From assembly GCA_024693165.1 (NCBI GenBank), contig JAILLM010000046.1, forward strand, positions 1-29,470: a DNA stretch of 29,470 nt. Reading direction: 5' to 3'. Made by a program: the position numbers and the translations under genes. Under the pieces are notes generated by a model, which worked only from the letters and a program-made list of their open reading frames with translations, made no database searches and was not told the DNA's origin. Below are positions 17,166-23,616 of this stretch, in pieces. This DNA comes from Bacilli bacterium (GTDB lineage Bacteria; Bacillota_I; Bacilli_A; RF39; UBA660). Numbering within the stretch: the stretch's first letter is position 1; every line of letters starts with the position of its first letter.

Positions 17166-17734
17166 TATTTAACCCTCTTTCTAATTTTTATACCCTTTTT
17201 AGCTAAGCATTTTCTACACAAAGATGTATAATTACCATCACCAACTAAAACATCACTGTCTTTAACACCTTCATAATATGTATAAATAGATGGTTTATTA
17301 CATTCGACACAAAAACCTTTAATTACTTCAACATTTTCTGATACTGCCATAATATTAGGCATTAGTCCAAATGGTTTTTGTTCACTAGTCATATTTAAAC
17401 CGCCAATATAAAAATCAATATCATAATTAACACTTAAATCTGTTAAAACATCAACACTACCCTTTAAAAACTGTGCTTCATCAATAAAAATAGTACTTAC
17501 ATGCTTACCATTTTTTTCTCTATCTTCAATATAATCATAAATTTCTTCTAAGTATTCAATATAATAAGCAGGAATAGTTAAATCACTATTTTTTGATTTA
17601 ATATAATTTTCATCTCTAGTATCATTTTTAGGTTTAAAAGCCATAACAATATCTTTATTCCAAATCTTACTATATATGTTTATTAACGAGTCACTTTTGC
17701 CAGAAAACATAGGACCCACATATGTATTTATCAT
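17165..17734 (-). CDS. tdk: Thymidine kinase (TK1 type)
   Basis: ATP-dependent phosphorylation of thymidine to dTMP in the salvage pathway. Diagnostic features: P-loop GPMFSGKS (7-14), KPKNDTRD (34-41), DEAQF (85-89, the Glu being the presumed base), the GLNM lasso start (112-115) and four zinc cysteines (C142, C145, C173, C176). The 189-residue length is normal. It is preceded by AGGGTGG and a TGaTATAAT -10, and is coupled to tmk by a one-base overlap. Confidence 0.95.
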   Translation of the reverse strand: MINTYVGPMFSGKSDSLINIYSKIWNKDIVMAFKPKNDTRDENYIKSKNSDLTIPAYYIEYLEEIYDYIEDREKNGKHVSTIFIDEAQFLKGSVDVLTDLSVNYDIDFYIGGLNMTSEQKPFGLMPNIMAVSENVEVIKGFCVECNKPSIYTYYEGVKDSDVLVGDGNYTSLCRKCLAKKGIKIRKRVK

Positions 17735-17754
17735 CTATTACCACCCTAAAAATA

Positions 17755-17763
17755 ATTATATCA
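17755..17763 (-). promoter_or_regulatory. Extended -10 for tdk-tmk
   Basis: TGaTATAAT on the minus strand (hexamer 17755-17760), about 20 bases downstream of the preceding terminator hairpin. No clear -35 is seen; the expected position falls in the terminator T-run. Confidence 0.6.
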
Positions 17764-17780
17764 AAAAAGTTTAAATTTAA

Positions 17781-17810
17781 AAGAAAAAAGATACTTTGCT
17801 AAGTATCTTT
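17781..17810 (-). terminator. Intrinsic terminator after the membrane-anchored unknown gene
   Basis: A perfect ten-base stem (AAAGATACTT / AAGTATCTTT, 17787-17796 with 17801-17810) and a four-base loop are followed by a T-rich run on the minus strand. The 5' arm begins at the last base of the stop codon of the 202-residue gene. Confidence 0.88.
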
Positions 17811-18418
17811 TATGCGATTAAAATTTTAGTAGTTTTATCAAAGCATTTAATTCCAACTTGGTTGTTAGATTCGTATGCTTCGATAGCTTCAGTACCTTTG
17901 AAAGTTTCTGGTTCATTTGCAATATCAGTTAAATCAAATGAAATAAGTATTCCTTCATCAGTTAAACCAATTAAATAATTCTTATTTGTTGTTTTAACAT
18001 CAAATACATCTACAAATTCAGCACCAGTATATTTAATTCCTTTTAAGTTAGATCCAGGGATTTCTACTGTATTCTTAGTATCATCTGTTGATACAAAGTA
18101 TAAAGCATTATCTTCTCCTAGAACTGCTTGTAAATAATTAATAACTTGTCCGCCTTCAGCTTGTGCTTTTAATGGAATAGTTTTAGAACCAACTTTAGTT
18201 TTAGTTTCTTCTAAATAATCTTGATAAGTTCCTTTTTCTGTTGTTACAAGTCCTGGAGTCTTATCTAATGGTTGTACATCTGGAGTTTTACCTTGAATCC
18301 ATAATACTATTCCACCAGCGATTACAGCAAGTACGATAATTACAATTAAGATAATAATAATTGAATCTACTTGTTCACTCTTACTCTTTTTTGATACTTT
18401 CTTTTTAGTTTCTGCCAT
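17810..18418 (-). CDS. Membrane-anchored protein of unknown function
   Basis: I do not recognise the family. The 202 residues show a short Lys-rich cytoplasmic N-terminus, one membrane helix (about residues 19-42), and an external domain of about 155 residues with strand-rich segments (NYLIGLTDEGILISFDL, ALYFVSTDD) and a single Cys near the end (IKCFDKTTKILIA). It has its own promoter box (TGtTATACT), a strong ribosome site (AGGAGG) and its own terminator, so it is probably monocistronic. Its position between the ribosomal L20 operon and thymidine kinase gives no functional hint. Confidence 0.7.
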   Translation of the reverse strand: MAETKKKVSKKSKSEQVDSIIIILIVIIVLAVIAGGIVLWIQGKTPDVQPLDKTPGLVTTEKGTYQDYLEETKTKVGSKTIPLKAQAEGGQVINYLQAVLGEDNALYFVSTDDTKNTVEIPGSNLKGIKYTGAEFVDVFDVKTTNKNYLIGLTDEGILISFDLTDIANEPETFKGTEAIEAYESNNQVGIKCFDKTTKILIA

Positions 18419-18443
18419 ATAAACAACCTCCTACATTAATAAA

Positions 18444-18452
18444 AGTATAACA
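18444..18452 (-). promoter_or_regulatory. Extended -10 for the 202-residue membrane protein gene
   Basis: TGtTATACT on the minus strand (hexamer 18444-18449). The spacer region upstream runs into the T-run of the rplT terminator, and a consensus -35 is not visible. Confidence 0.5.
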
Positions 18453-18458
18453 CCTAAG

Positions 18459-18492
18459 CAAATAAAAAAAAACACTTATAAAAGTGTTTTTT
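18459..18492 (-). terminator. Intrinsic terminator of infC-rpmI-rplT
   Basis: An eleven-base stem (18482-18492 paired with 18467-18477), a four-base loop and a following T-run on the minus strand, 14 bases after the rplT stop. Confidence 0.9.
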
Positions 18493-18506
18493 AATTAAAT
18501 CTTAAA

Positions 18507-19052
18507 TTATTTGCTTAATGCTTCAACTAATTCAGCTTTTTTCATGTTAGCTGCATCTTTAATTCCGTTAGCTTCAGCCATTTCTCTTAATTCAGCAACT
18601 TTTAATGAGTTTAAATCAGTAGCTTCTACTTCAGCTTCTGGAGCAGCAGCTTTAACTTCTTTATTAGCTTTAGCTACTTCAGTTTTAGCAACTTTACCAG
18701 CTAATGCATCTTTAGCAATATTTACATATGAAGTAAATAATTTAGCATTATCGATAGCTACTTCAGAAAGCATCTTTCTATTGATAATAACACCAGCTTT
18801 AGTTAAACCATTGATAAATCTTGAGTAAGAAATATCGTTCATTCTACAAGCAGCATTAATTCTTGTAATCCATAATTTTCTGAAGTTTCTCTTATTCATC
18901 TTTCTGTCTCTATATGCATAATGTCCTGAATGCATTAATTGTTCTTGAGCAGTTTTGAATAATCTGTGTTTAGAACCAAAATAACCTTTAGCTCTTTTTA
19001 ATACTTTTCTACGTCTATTCTTTGCAACGTTTCCGCCTTTAACTCTTGTCAT
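18507..19052 (-). CDS. rplT: Ribosomal protein L20 with C-terminal Rho-N/SAP-like extension
   Basis: Large-subunit protein L20: it binds 23S rRNA early in assembly and, in Bacillota, also the leader of its own operon. Residues 1-118 are canonical (GYFGSKHRLF, the AYRDRKMNKRNFRKLWI region with intervening residues, INGLTKAGVIINRKML). The protein is 181 residues against the usual ~118. The extra part is an Ala/Lys/Glu linker (about 119-145) and a helix-extended-loop-helix motif (DLNSLKVAELREMAEANG...MKKAELVEALSK, about 146-181) matching the Rho N-terminal/SAP-like fold that binds nucleic acid. The coding sequence has no break at the junction. The start has AGGGTGA upstream; rpmI ends 19 bases before. 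Confidence 0.95.
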   Translation of the reverse strand: MTRVKGGNVAKNRRRKVLKRAKGYFGSKHRLFKTAQEQLMHSGHYAYRDRKMNKRNFRKLWITRINAACRMNDISYSRFINGLTKAGVIINRKMLSEVAIDNAKLFTSYVNIAKDALAGKVAKTEVAKANKEVKAAAPEAEVEATDLNSLKVAELREMAEANGIKDAANMKKAELVEALSK

Positions 19053-19071
19053 TTATTTCACCCTTAATAGA

Positions 19072-19266
19072 TTAGATAACTTTCTTAAGTCTCTTTGCTA
19101 TTCCTTTCGCTAATTGTCCTTTATTTCTTCTTTGTCTTACTTGTTTAGAAGAATCTTTTGCAGTTTTATGAGTACTACCACTCTTCATGTAAGTTAATTT
19201 TCCACTTTTGTGTTTCTTTAAAACTTTTTTAGTTGCACTATGAGTTTTTTGTTTAATTTTTGCCAT
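19072..19266 (-). CDS. rpmI: Ribosomal protein L35
   Basis: A 64-residue basic protein of the large subunit. It shows the family features: MAKIKQKTHSATKKV near the start, an SGKLTYMKSG core and an RQRRNKGQLA stretch near the end. It lies between infC and rplT in the standard order, with AAGGAGGA upstream of the ATG. As in other Bacillota it should be regulated together with L20 through the operon leader. Confidence 0.96.
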   Translation of the reverse strand: MAKIKQKTHSATKKVLKKHKSGKLTYMKSGSTHKTAKDSSKQVRQRRNKGQLAKGIAKRLKKVI

Positions 19267-19284
19267 ATTCTTTATCCTCCTTAA

Positions 19285-19824
19285 TTAATTACTTTTAGGT
19301 GCAAGTAACATAGTCATATTTCTACCATCTAATTTTGGTTTACTTTCAACTGTTGATACTTCACTTAGTGTTTCAGCAAATCTATTTAATACATCTTCAC
19401 CAATTTCAGTATGAGCCATTTCTCTACCTCTAAAACGAATAGATACTTTTATCTTATGTCCTTTTTCTAAGTAATCACGAGCATTCTTAGCTTTAGTATT
19501 AAAGTCTCCGATATCAATCTTCGCTGATAATCTATATTCCTTTAATTCTTTAATAGCAGCATTTTGTTTTTTTAATGCTTCTTTTTGCTTTTTGTTCTTT
19601 TCATACTTAAATCTGTTGTAGTCCATAATTTTAGCTACTGGTCTTTCATTACCTGGGTTCATTAGAACTAAATCTAAACCTGCAGCATTTGCAATTTGCT
19701 TTGCAAAGTCTAATGGTTTTGTACCCATTTGTTCTCCGTTAGGACCAATAAGCATTACTTCTCCTACTCTGATTTGATCATTAATTGGTAAATCATTATC
19801 TTTTTTATTATTGAAATTTGCTAT
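19285..19824 (-). CDS. infC: Translation initiation factor IF-3, probable AUA start
   Basis: IF-3 binds the 30S subunit, prevents premature 50S joining and checks the start codon. Seen: N-domain (INDQIRVGEVMLIGPNGEQ), the family motif VAKIMDYNRFKYE, a Lys-rich linker, and the C-domain (KIKVSIRFRGREMAH, LDGRNMTMLLAPK). The ORF opens at a GTG at 19839, but that codon lies within the Shine-Dalgarno itself. GGAGGTG is followed after six bases by ATA (19822-19824), which begins the family-like N-terminus (ATA GCA AAT). I therefore place the start at this AUA. Non-AUG starts (AUU in E. coli and B. subtilis) are the known basis of IF-3 self-repression. It is the first gene of infC-rpmI-rplT. Confidence 0.93.
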   Translation of the reverse strand: MANFNNKKDNDLPINDQIRVGEVMLIGPNGEQMGTKPLDFAKQIANAAGLDLVLMNPGNERPVAKIMDYNRFKYEKNKKQKEALKKQNAAIKELKEYRLSAKIDIGDFNTKAKNARDYLEKGHKIKVSIRFRGREMAHTEIGEDVLNRFAETLSEVSTVESKPKLDGRNMTMLLAPKSN

Positions 19825-19844
19825 GTTAAACACCTCCACTTTAT

Positions 19845-20002
19845 TTTAACTTAACATAATAAAAAGTGAATACAACGTATCCACTTTAATCCCATTATAA
19901 AAATTCGTAAAATATAATATTTTTCAAATTATTTAATTGGCATTGACCCAGCATTATTCACGGCTCGGGTGGATGTGGATACATCTCTTTCCTTTTTAGA
20001 AC
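19845..20002 (-). ncRNA. L20-type leader with attenuator upstream of infC
   Basis: The untranslated leader of about 175 nt between the promoter and the infC ribosome site carries an intrinsic terminator (19863-19887) and a competing upstream segment. GTATCCAC (minus strand, 19975-19982) is exactly complementary to GTGGATAC (19877-19884), the 5' arm of the terminator. A second conserved-looking block (ACCCGAGCC...TGGGT) lies between. This matches the known Bacillota L20 leader, where L20 binding favours the terminator. Leader identity is inferred from position and structure; the complementarity is seen directly. Confidence 0.72.
19857..19887 (-). terminator. Attenuator terminator in the infC leader
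   Basis: An eleven-base stem (AAAGTGGATAC / GTATTCACTTT with one G-U pair) and a three-base loop are followed by T-rich sequence on the minus strand, 39 bases before the infC start codon. Confidence 0.8.
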
Positions 20003-20008
20003 AATTTG

Positions 20009-20036
20009 ATTATATCATGTTTTAACTGTTTGTCAA
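20009..20036 (-). promoter_or_regulatory. Promoter of infC-rpmI-rplT
   Basis: The minus strand has consensus -35 TTGACA (20031-20036), a 16-base spacer and extended -10 TGaTATAAT (hexamer 20009-20014). The predicted start is near 20002. The -35 partly overlaps a short AACCAA/TTGGTT hairpin just after the rpoZ stop. Confidence 0.9.
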
Positions 20037-20046
20037 CCAAAATTGG

Positions 20047-20247
20047 TTATTTTCTTATAACTTTTACTAATCCTGCTTCAATTTCTTCTAAAGCTCTACC
20101 AATTTCTTTTTTACAAACATATTCATTTTGTTTCTTTTGTAAATATCCGTTTTCAATGATTTGTTTACTTCTTTGAGAAACAGCATGAATTAAGATATAT
20201 TTTGAATCAATAGTATTTAGTATTTTATCAACAGATGGATAAATCAT
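20047..20247 (-). CDS. rpoZ: RNA polymerase omega subunit
   Basis: A 66-residue omega subunit, which stabilises the beta' subunit of RNA polymerase. Family features: MIYPSVDKILNTIDSKYILIHAVSQRSKQI with intervening residues, and the end KKEIGRALEEIEAGLVKVI. The start is taken as ATG at 20247, with GGGAG eight bases upstream; the upstream GTG at 20256 overlaps that ribosome site. In many Bacillota it follows gmk; here the neighbours are a small membrane protein and the infC promoter. The TATA-like sequences at about 20260-20280 are probably its promoter but no clear -35 is seen. Confidence 0.9.
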   Translation of the reverse strand: MIYPSVDKILNTIDSKYILIHAVSQRSKQIIENGYLQKKQNEYVCKKEIGRALEEIEAGLVKVIRK

Positions 20248-20310
20248 TTTAATCACTCCCTACAATAATAATATACTATAATACATTTTCTATAAAAAGT
20301 TTTTTTACAA

Positions 20311-20757
20311 TCATTTTACACGTCTTTTTTTAACTTGTTTTTTTACTGTTTTTTTAGTCTCTTTATTCTCTTTAAAAGTCTTAACAAACATAAGAACTAT
20401 TCCTAGTATTATAAACGCTATTCCTATACCAAAGAAGAATAAAATTATCTTTGCTTGTTCATAGATAAATGATTTATTTGGATTATCTATCTTGTAATAT
20501 ACAGTAGTACGATCTCCAATATTAAGTCCTGAATCTATAAAATGAATTTTACTTTTAAATGTAGCATCATCAGTTGAATAACTGATAGTTGTAATTCCTT
20601 TATCTAAATCTATTTCTTCAACCGTTCCATAAACTGGTTCACTCTTTAAATAGATTTCATAATATGCATAGCCATATATACCAAAAGATAAAGTAAACAT
20701 AAATCCAATTATTAAAGATGCTACGATTGCATATCTTAATGTTAAATTTTGAATCAT
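20311..20757 (-). CDS. Small two-helix membrane protein (DUF3592-like)
   Basis: 148 residues: one membrane helix near the N-terminus (about 12-33), an external beta-rich domain containing VYGTVEEIDLD and GLNIGDRTTVYYKIDNPNKS, a second membrane helix (about 102-126), and a very basic cytoplasmic tail. This two-helix layout around a YxxxG/GDxVxVyYdpxNP-like domain resembles DUF3592 proteins, whose function is unknown. It starts immediately after the ASCH gene stop (TAA-ATG). It is the only gene in the window ending in UGA, with an in-frame UAA one codon further on. Confidence 0.65.
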   Translation of the reverse strand: MIQNLTLRYAIVASLIIGFMFTLSFGIYGYAYYEIYLKSEPVYGTVEEIDLDKGITTISYSTDDATFKSKIHFIDSGLNIGDRTTVYYKIDNPNKSFIYEQAKIILFFFGIGIAFIILGIVLMFVKTFKENKETKKTVKKQVKKRRVK

Positions 20758-21087
20758 TTAAATCACTTCTATTTCTATAGCTACAACTCCATATTTAACA
20801 GTATCTTCAAATGAATAATACTTTCTCATATCTGATGGAGATGCAACATCTGCTTCTTCATAACCAATAGATATTTTATCATGATGTTTATATAATTCTT
20901 CAAAATTTTTATAAATATATAGATTTTTAACTCTTACATCTAGTTTTTCATTAGTCTTTCTATTATCAAAAGTAATAATATCTCCGACTTTTAATTCTCT
21001 ACGTTTTTCATCATTAAGTCTTACTTCGATTGTTTTAGTTCCTGCTTTAATTTTTTCAAAATAATAATTATCTAAGTGCATTCTCAT
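20758..21087 (-). CDS. ASCH-domain protein
   Basis: A 109-residue single-domain ASCH protein. Seen: a first part containing FEKIKAGTKTIEVRLNDEKRRE, with the characteristic KxxExRxxD pattern (KTIEVRLND, 18-26), then VGDIITF (about 35-41) and a closing part ending YGVVAIEIEVI. The ASCH fold resembles PUA and is thought to bind RNA or modified nucleotides; some members hydrolyse N4-acetylcytidine. No specific substrate can be deduced. It is encoded five bases after cmk, with its ribosome site inside the cmk end, so it is probably co-transcribed with cmk. Confidence 0.8.
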   Translation of the reverse strand: MRMHLDNYYFEKIKAGTKTIEVRLNDEKRRELKVGDIITFDNRKTNEKLDVRVKNLYIYKNFEELYKHHDKISIGYEEADVASPSDMRKYYSFEDTVKYGVVAIEIEVI

Positions 21088-21092
21088 AATTT

Positions 21093-21674
21093 CTATTCTC
21101 CTATTATATTAATAATTTCATTAGTTATTTCTTCAACTGATTTAGAGTCAGTATCTATTTCAATTAATTTATTACCTTTTCTAATATTACCTTTTAAATC
21201 CCACATGTCACGACTTGCGATTTCTTCTTTTGTTGAGTGCATTCTTTCTAGTCTTTTATCTTCAGATGCAGTTAAATAAAAGGAAAAGTCTGCATTTGGA
21301 AATCTTACATTAACATCTCTACCATCTATGATAGTTCTATCAGTAATCATATTCTTTTCAATTGAATCTACGATATTTTGTATTTCTTTAATATTTGCTA
21401 TCTTAGCAGATAAGACATTATTTTCTGGAGTTTTTAGATAACTTGTAATATCTTCATCATTTAAATAAACTGTTTTTCCGACCCTTTTTATCTTTAGATT
21501 TTTAAGTACTTCATAATCTATATTATCTAAATCAATATTATTAACAGTTAAGAAATGTGCGATTGATCTAAAATAATCTCCTGATGAAATACTTGTACAA
21601 TTTAATTTATCTGCCAACATGCTAGCAACTGAACTTTTACCAGTTCCGCTTAAACCATCTAAAGTTATTAACAT
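21093..21674 (-). CDS. cmk: Cytidylate kinase-like NMP kinase
   Basis: Probably phosphorylates CMP/dCMP to the diphosphates. Seen: P-loop GLSGTGKS (7-14), an SSGDYFRS segment in the place of the usual DTGAMYR NMP-binding motif, and DGRDVNVRFPNADFSFYLTA (with an intact GRDV signature), which is diagnostic for this family. The 193 residues are slightly short. The start at 21674 is preferred because AAAGG then has normal spacing; the upstream ATG at 21683 directly abuts it. It leads an operon with the ASCH and small membrane protein genes. The altered NMP-binding motif leaves another related kinase possible. Confidence 0.8.
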   Translation of the reverse strand: MLITLDGLSGTGKSSVASMLADKLNCTSISSGDYFRSIAHFLTVNNIDLDNIDYEVLKNLKIKRVGKTVYLNDEDITSYLKTPENNVLSAKIANIKEIQNIVDSIEKNMITDRTIIDGRDVNVRFPNADFSFYLTASEDKRLERMHSTKEEIASRDMWDLKGNIRKGNKLIEIDTDSKSVEEITNEIINIIGE

Positions 21675-21693
21675 AAACACCATCCTTTAGATG

Positions 21694-21702
21694 ATTATAA
21701 CA
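21694..21702 (-). promoter_or_regulatory. Extended -10 for cmk
   Basis: TGtTATAAT on the minus strand (hexamer 21694-21699). A weak -35 (TTGTTA) 18 bases upstream lies within the 3' arm of the preceding palindromic terminator. Confidence 0.6.
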
Positions 21703-21704
21703 CT

Positions 21705-21735
21705 AAATAAAAAAAGTTAACAATTGTTAACTTTT
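21705..21735 (-). terminator. Palindromic terminator between sortase and cmk
   Basis: A 24-bp perfect palindrome (AAAAGTTAAC...GTTAACTTTT, 21712-21735) is followed by a seven-T run on the minus strand. It lies about 70 bases after the sortase stop. Confidence 0.7.
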
Positions 21736-21804
21736 AAATACTTGCAATAACTAAAATTATAAATAGATAAAGAAGGTATATTAGATTCCATTTCTTCAAA
21801 TTCA

Positions 21805-22518
21805 TTATGATACCAACTTTCCTACTATTACTAAGAATTTATGCTTATATTTATAATACTCTTTTAAAGTAGAACATGTTTGAAGAATAATAATTTCATC
21901 ATCTTCACTTATTTCTACCCCAGTATCATAAAATGATTTATTTTTAAGTTTAGTTATATGTTTATACCATTCAGTGTTGTTTTTGAAATCTAAATTGTAA
22001 TAATCAAAATCTTTATATTCAACATATACTGAGAATATTTCATATTTCTTAGTTTCATCCTTAAGTGTTAAATTTAAATATTTATGTTCTTTATAATAGT
22101 CTTCATCATAGTAGTTTTCTAAGATCTTAAAAGGCATTTCTTTATATTTAGAATTATGACCAAAGATAAGAGTCTTCTTAGTATTATTAAGATCAATTCT
22201 ATAATCAACAAATGGAGTACCTAATCCATCATTCTTTTTATATGCATTTCTATATAAATAATATTTATTATCACTTGATTGCATTACTAAAGAATTATAG
22301 TCTGTGTTATCTATAGATAAAACTGCCTTAATGTCTTCATTATCATATTCTTTTTGTAAATCTTCTACTACATTAGTTGTTGGTTCATCTACATTAGCTA
22401 TTATATTTTCATGAATATAATAAGTTTTATGAGATGGTGTCCATAGACTAGTTACAATATAAATATTTAGAAAAAGCACAACAAGTACAAATAAACTTGT
22501 ATAAACTATCTTTTTCAT
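21805..22518 (-). CDS. Class B-like sortase with Lys in place of the catalytic Arg
   Basis: A membrane-anchored transpeptidase-type protein facing the wall. Seen: an N-terminal membrane helix (about 5-25), then YYLYRNAYKKNDGLGTPFVD (86-105, a class B-like segment), TLIFGHN with catalytic His121, and LQTCS with Cys215. The position of the usual Arg after the Cys (motif R-F/I-V-V) reads HKFLVIVGKL, giving Lys227. If real, this alters the active site. No LPXTG-type substrate gene is in the window. It has its own promoter (TTGACA-N17-TAGAAT) and terminator. Family is clear; activity is uncertain. Confidence 0.85.
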   Translation of the reverse strand: MKKIVYTSLFVLVVLFLNIYIVTSLWTPSHKTYYIHENIIANVDEPTTNVVEDLQKEYDNEDIKAVLSIDNTDYNSLVMQSSDNKYYLYRNAYKKNDGLGTPFVDYRIDLNNTKKTLIFGHNSKYKEMPFKILENYYDEDYYKEHKYLNLTLKDETKKYEIFSVYVEYKDFDYYNLDFKNNTEWYKHITKLKNKSFYDTGVEISEDDEIIILQTCSTLKEYYKYKHKFLVIVGKLVS

Positions 22519-22544
22519 AACTTTCCCTCACTTAATTGAGAGTT

Positions 22545-22573
22545 ATTCTAGTACTTTTGAGATTTTATGTCAA
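22545..22573 (-). promoter_or_regulatory. Promoter of the sortase gene
   Basis: The minus strand has TTGACA (22568-22573), 17 bases, then TAGAAT (22545-22550). An imperfect palindrome CTCAATTAAGTGAG lies just downstream of the -10 and ahead of the ribosome site. The same hexamers and spacing occur before the HEXXH protease gene. Confidence 0.8.
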
Positions 22574-22596
22574 ATTAAAAGAGACATTAGTCTCTT
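22574..22596 (-). terminator. Weak terminator of the BI-1 gene, overlapping its last codons
   Basis: A seven-base stem (AAGAGAC / GTCTCTT) with loop TAAT that contains the BI-1 stop codon, followed by a short T-rich run that leads straight into the sortase -35. Confidence 0.55.
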
Positions 22597-23231
22597 CTTT
22601 TTCCAAATAATTCAAGTAATCTAATAAATATATTTATAAAGTCTAAGTATAATTGGAAAGCACAATAAATTGCTGCCTTTTCTTCTCCGACTTCTCTTGA
22701 AAGTGGTTCAACTACTTTTAAGTCATAAATGATGTATCCTAGGAATATTACAATAGCAATACAAGATACTAATATACTTAAATTATCTGAATGAATAAAT
22801 AACATATTAATAATTGGAACTAAGATAACTCCAATAAGAGCAACAAATAGAATTGTTCCAAGTTTTGTAATATCTACATCTAAGAATTTTCCTAAGAATG
22901 CAATTAAACCAAATACAAATGCAGTTACAAAGAATATCATTATTACACTACTTAATTCAAATACATAAAGTAAGAATGCAATATCAATACCAGTTATTAA
23001 AGAATATCCTAAGAATAATCCAACTGCTCCTCCATAACTTAACTTTCTAATAAATGCACTTAATGCAATACAAATTCCAAATTGAACAATAATTGGTAAG
23101 TATAATCCTAATGGATTACTGATTAGTGCCATCATAGCACTTTTACTTGATGCGATAGCGATACCTGCAATAAATGTTACAAGTAAACCAATTGCTAACC
23201 ATCTAAATGTGTCAGAATATAACTTTTTCAT
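22587..23231 (-). CDS. Bax inhibitor-1 (BI-1/YccA) family membrane protein
   Basis: A 214-residue integral membrane protein of the BI-1/TMBIM family, which includes pH-sensitive calcium-leak channels and FtsH-interacting proteins. Seen: seven hydrophobic segments, the central motif region around GYSLITGIDIAFLL, the VFGLIAFLG segment, and the conserved end (YCAFQLYLDFINIFIRLLELFG). The ribosome site GAGG lies in the end of the preceding 109-residue gene, only two bases upstream of its start, so the two are probably one transcript. The physiological substrate is unknown. Confidence 0.9.
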   Translation of the reverse strand: MKKLYSDTFRWLAIGLLVTFIAGIAIASSKSAMMALISNPLGLYLPIIVQFGICIALSAFIRKLSYGGAVGLFLGYSLITGIDIAFLLYVFELSSVIMIFFVTAFVFGLIAFLGKFLDVDITKLGTILFVALIGVILVPIINMLFIHSDNLSILVSCIAIVIFLGYIIYDLKVVEPLSREVGEEKAAIYCAFQLYLDFINIFIRLLELFGKRRD

Positions 23232-23233
23232 TT

Positions 23234-23563
23234 TTACCTCTTCTTCTTTAATTTTCTTACTAGATTATCATTCTTGATTATTCTTCTTACAAAGCTAGTA
23301 GAATCTTCAGAAGGAAGAAATGGATCTCTTTTAATATAAGTACTTAAATAATCATTTTCGTAAGAAATTCCATCATAATGTGATTCATATGTATTTTCAA
23401 CTACATAATCTTCACTTGCCTCTTCACTTTTAAAACTATTTCTATAATCAATATAATCAGCACCAAGAATTAATGCTCCAGCTAGGATTAATAAACCTAA
23501 ATCCTTGTTTTTTCTTAATCTTCCATATTTCTTTGATGAGAATACTTTTGATTCATCTTTCAT
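23234..23563 (-). CDS. Small single-pass membrane protein, unknown
   Basis: I do not recognise the family. The 109 residues have a basic cytoplasmic N-terminus (about 1-22, many Lys/Arg), one membrane helix (LGLLILAGALILGADYI, about 23-39), an acidic Tyr-rich external stretch (about 50-80), and a basic C-terminal end (RKLKKKR). It has a good ribosome site (GGGAGGG) and a TATAAT box 20-odd bases upstream, and is followed after two bases by the BI-1 gene. Co-expression with BI-1 is the only functional hint. Confidence 0.6.
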   Translation of the reverse strand: MKDESKVFSSKKYGRLRKNKDLGLLILAGALILGADYIDYRNSFKSEEASEDYVVENTYESHYDGISYENDYLSTYIKRDPFLPSEDSTSFVRRIIKNDNLVRKLKKKR

Positions 23564-23583
23564 ACCAAAACCCTCCCAAAGGT

Positions 23584-23589
23584 ATTATA
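23584..23589 (-). promoter_or_regulatory. -10 box for the 109-residue gene and BI-1
   Basis: A TATAAT hexamer on the minus strand, 21 bases upstream of the start codon. The best -35 at 17-base spacing is TTAAAG, a weak match. Confidence 0.5.
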
Positions 23590-23616
23590 GCAAATAATTG
23601 ATAAAACTTTAAGATA

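Noticed and set aside
19825..19839. GTG start for infC
   Set aside because: It would place the start before and within the GGAGGTG ribosome site, with no other site upstream.
19960..19985. T-box-like GGGTGG sequence on the plus strand
   Set aside because: It is on the strand opposite to transcription and no plus-strand gene follows; the block belongs to the infC leader.
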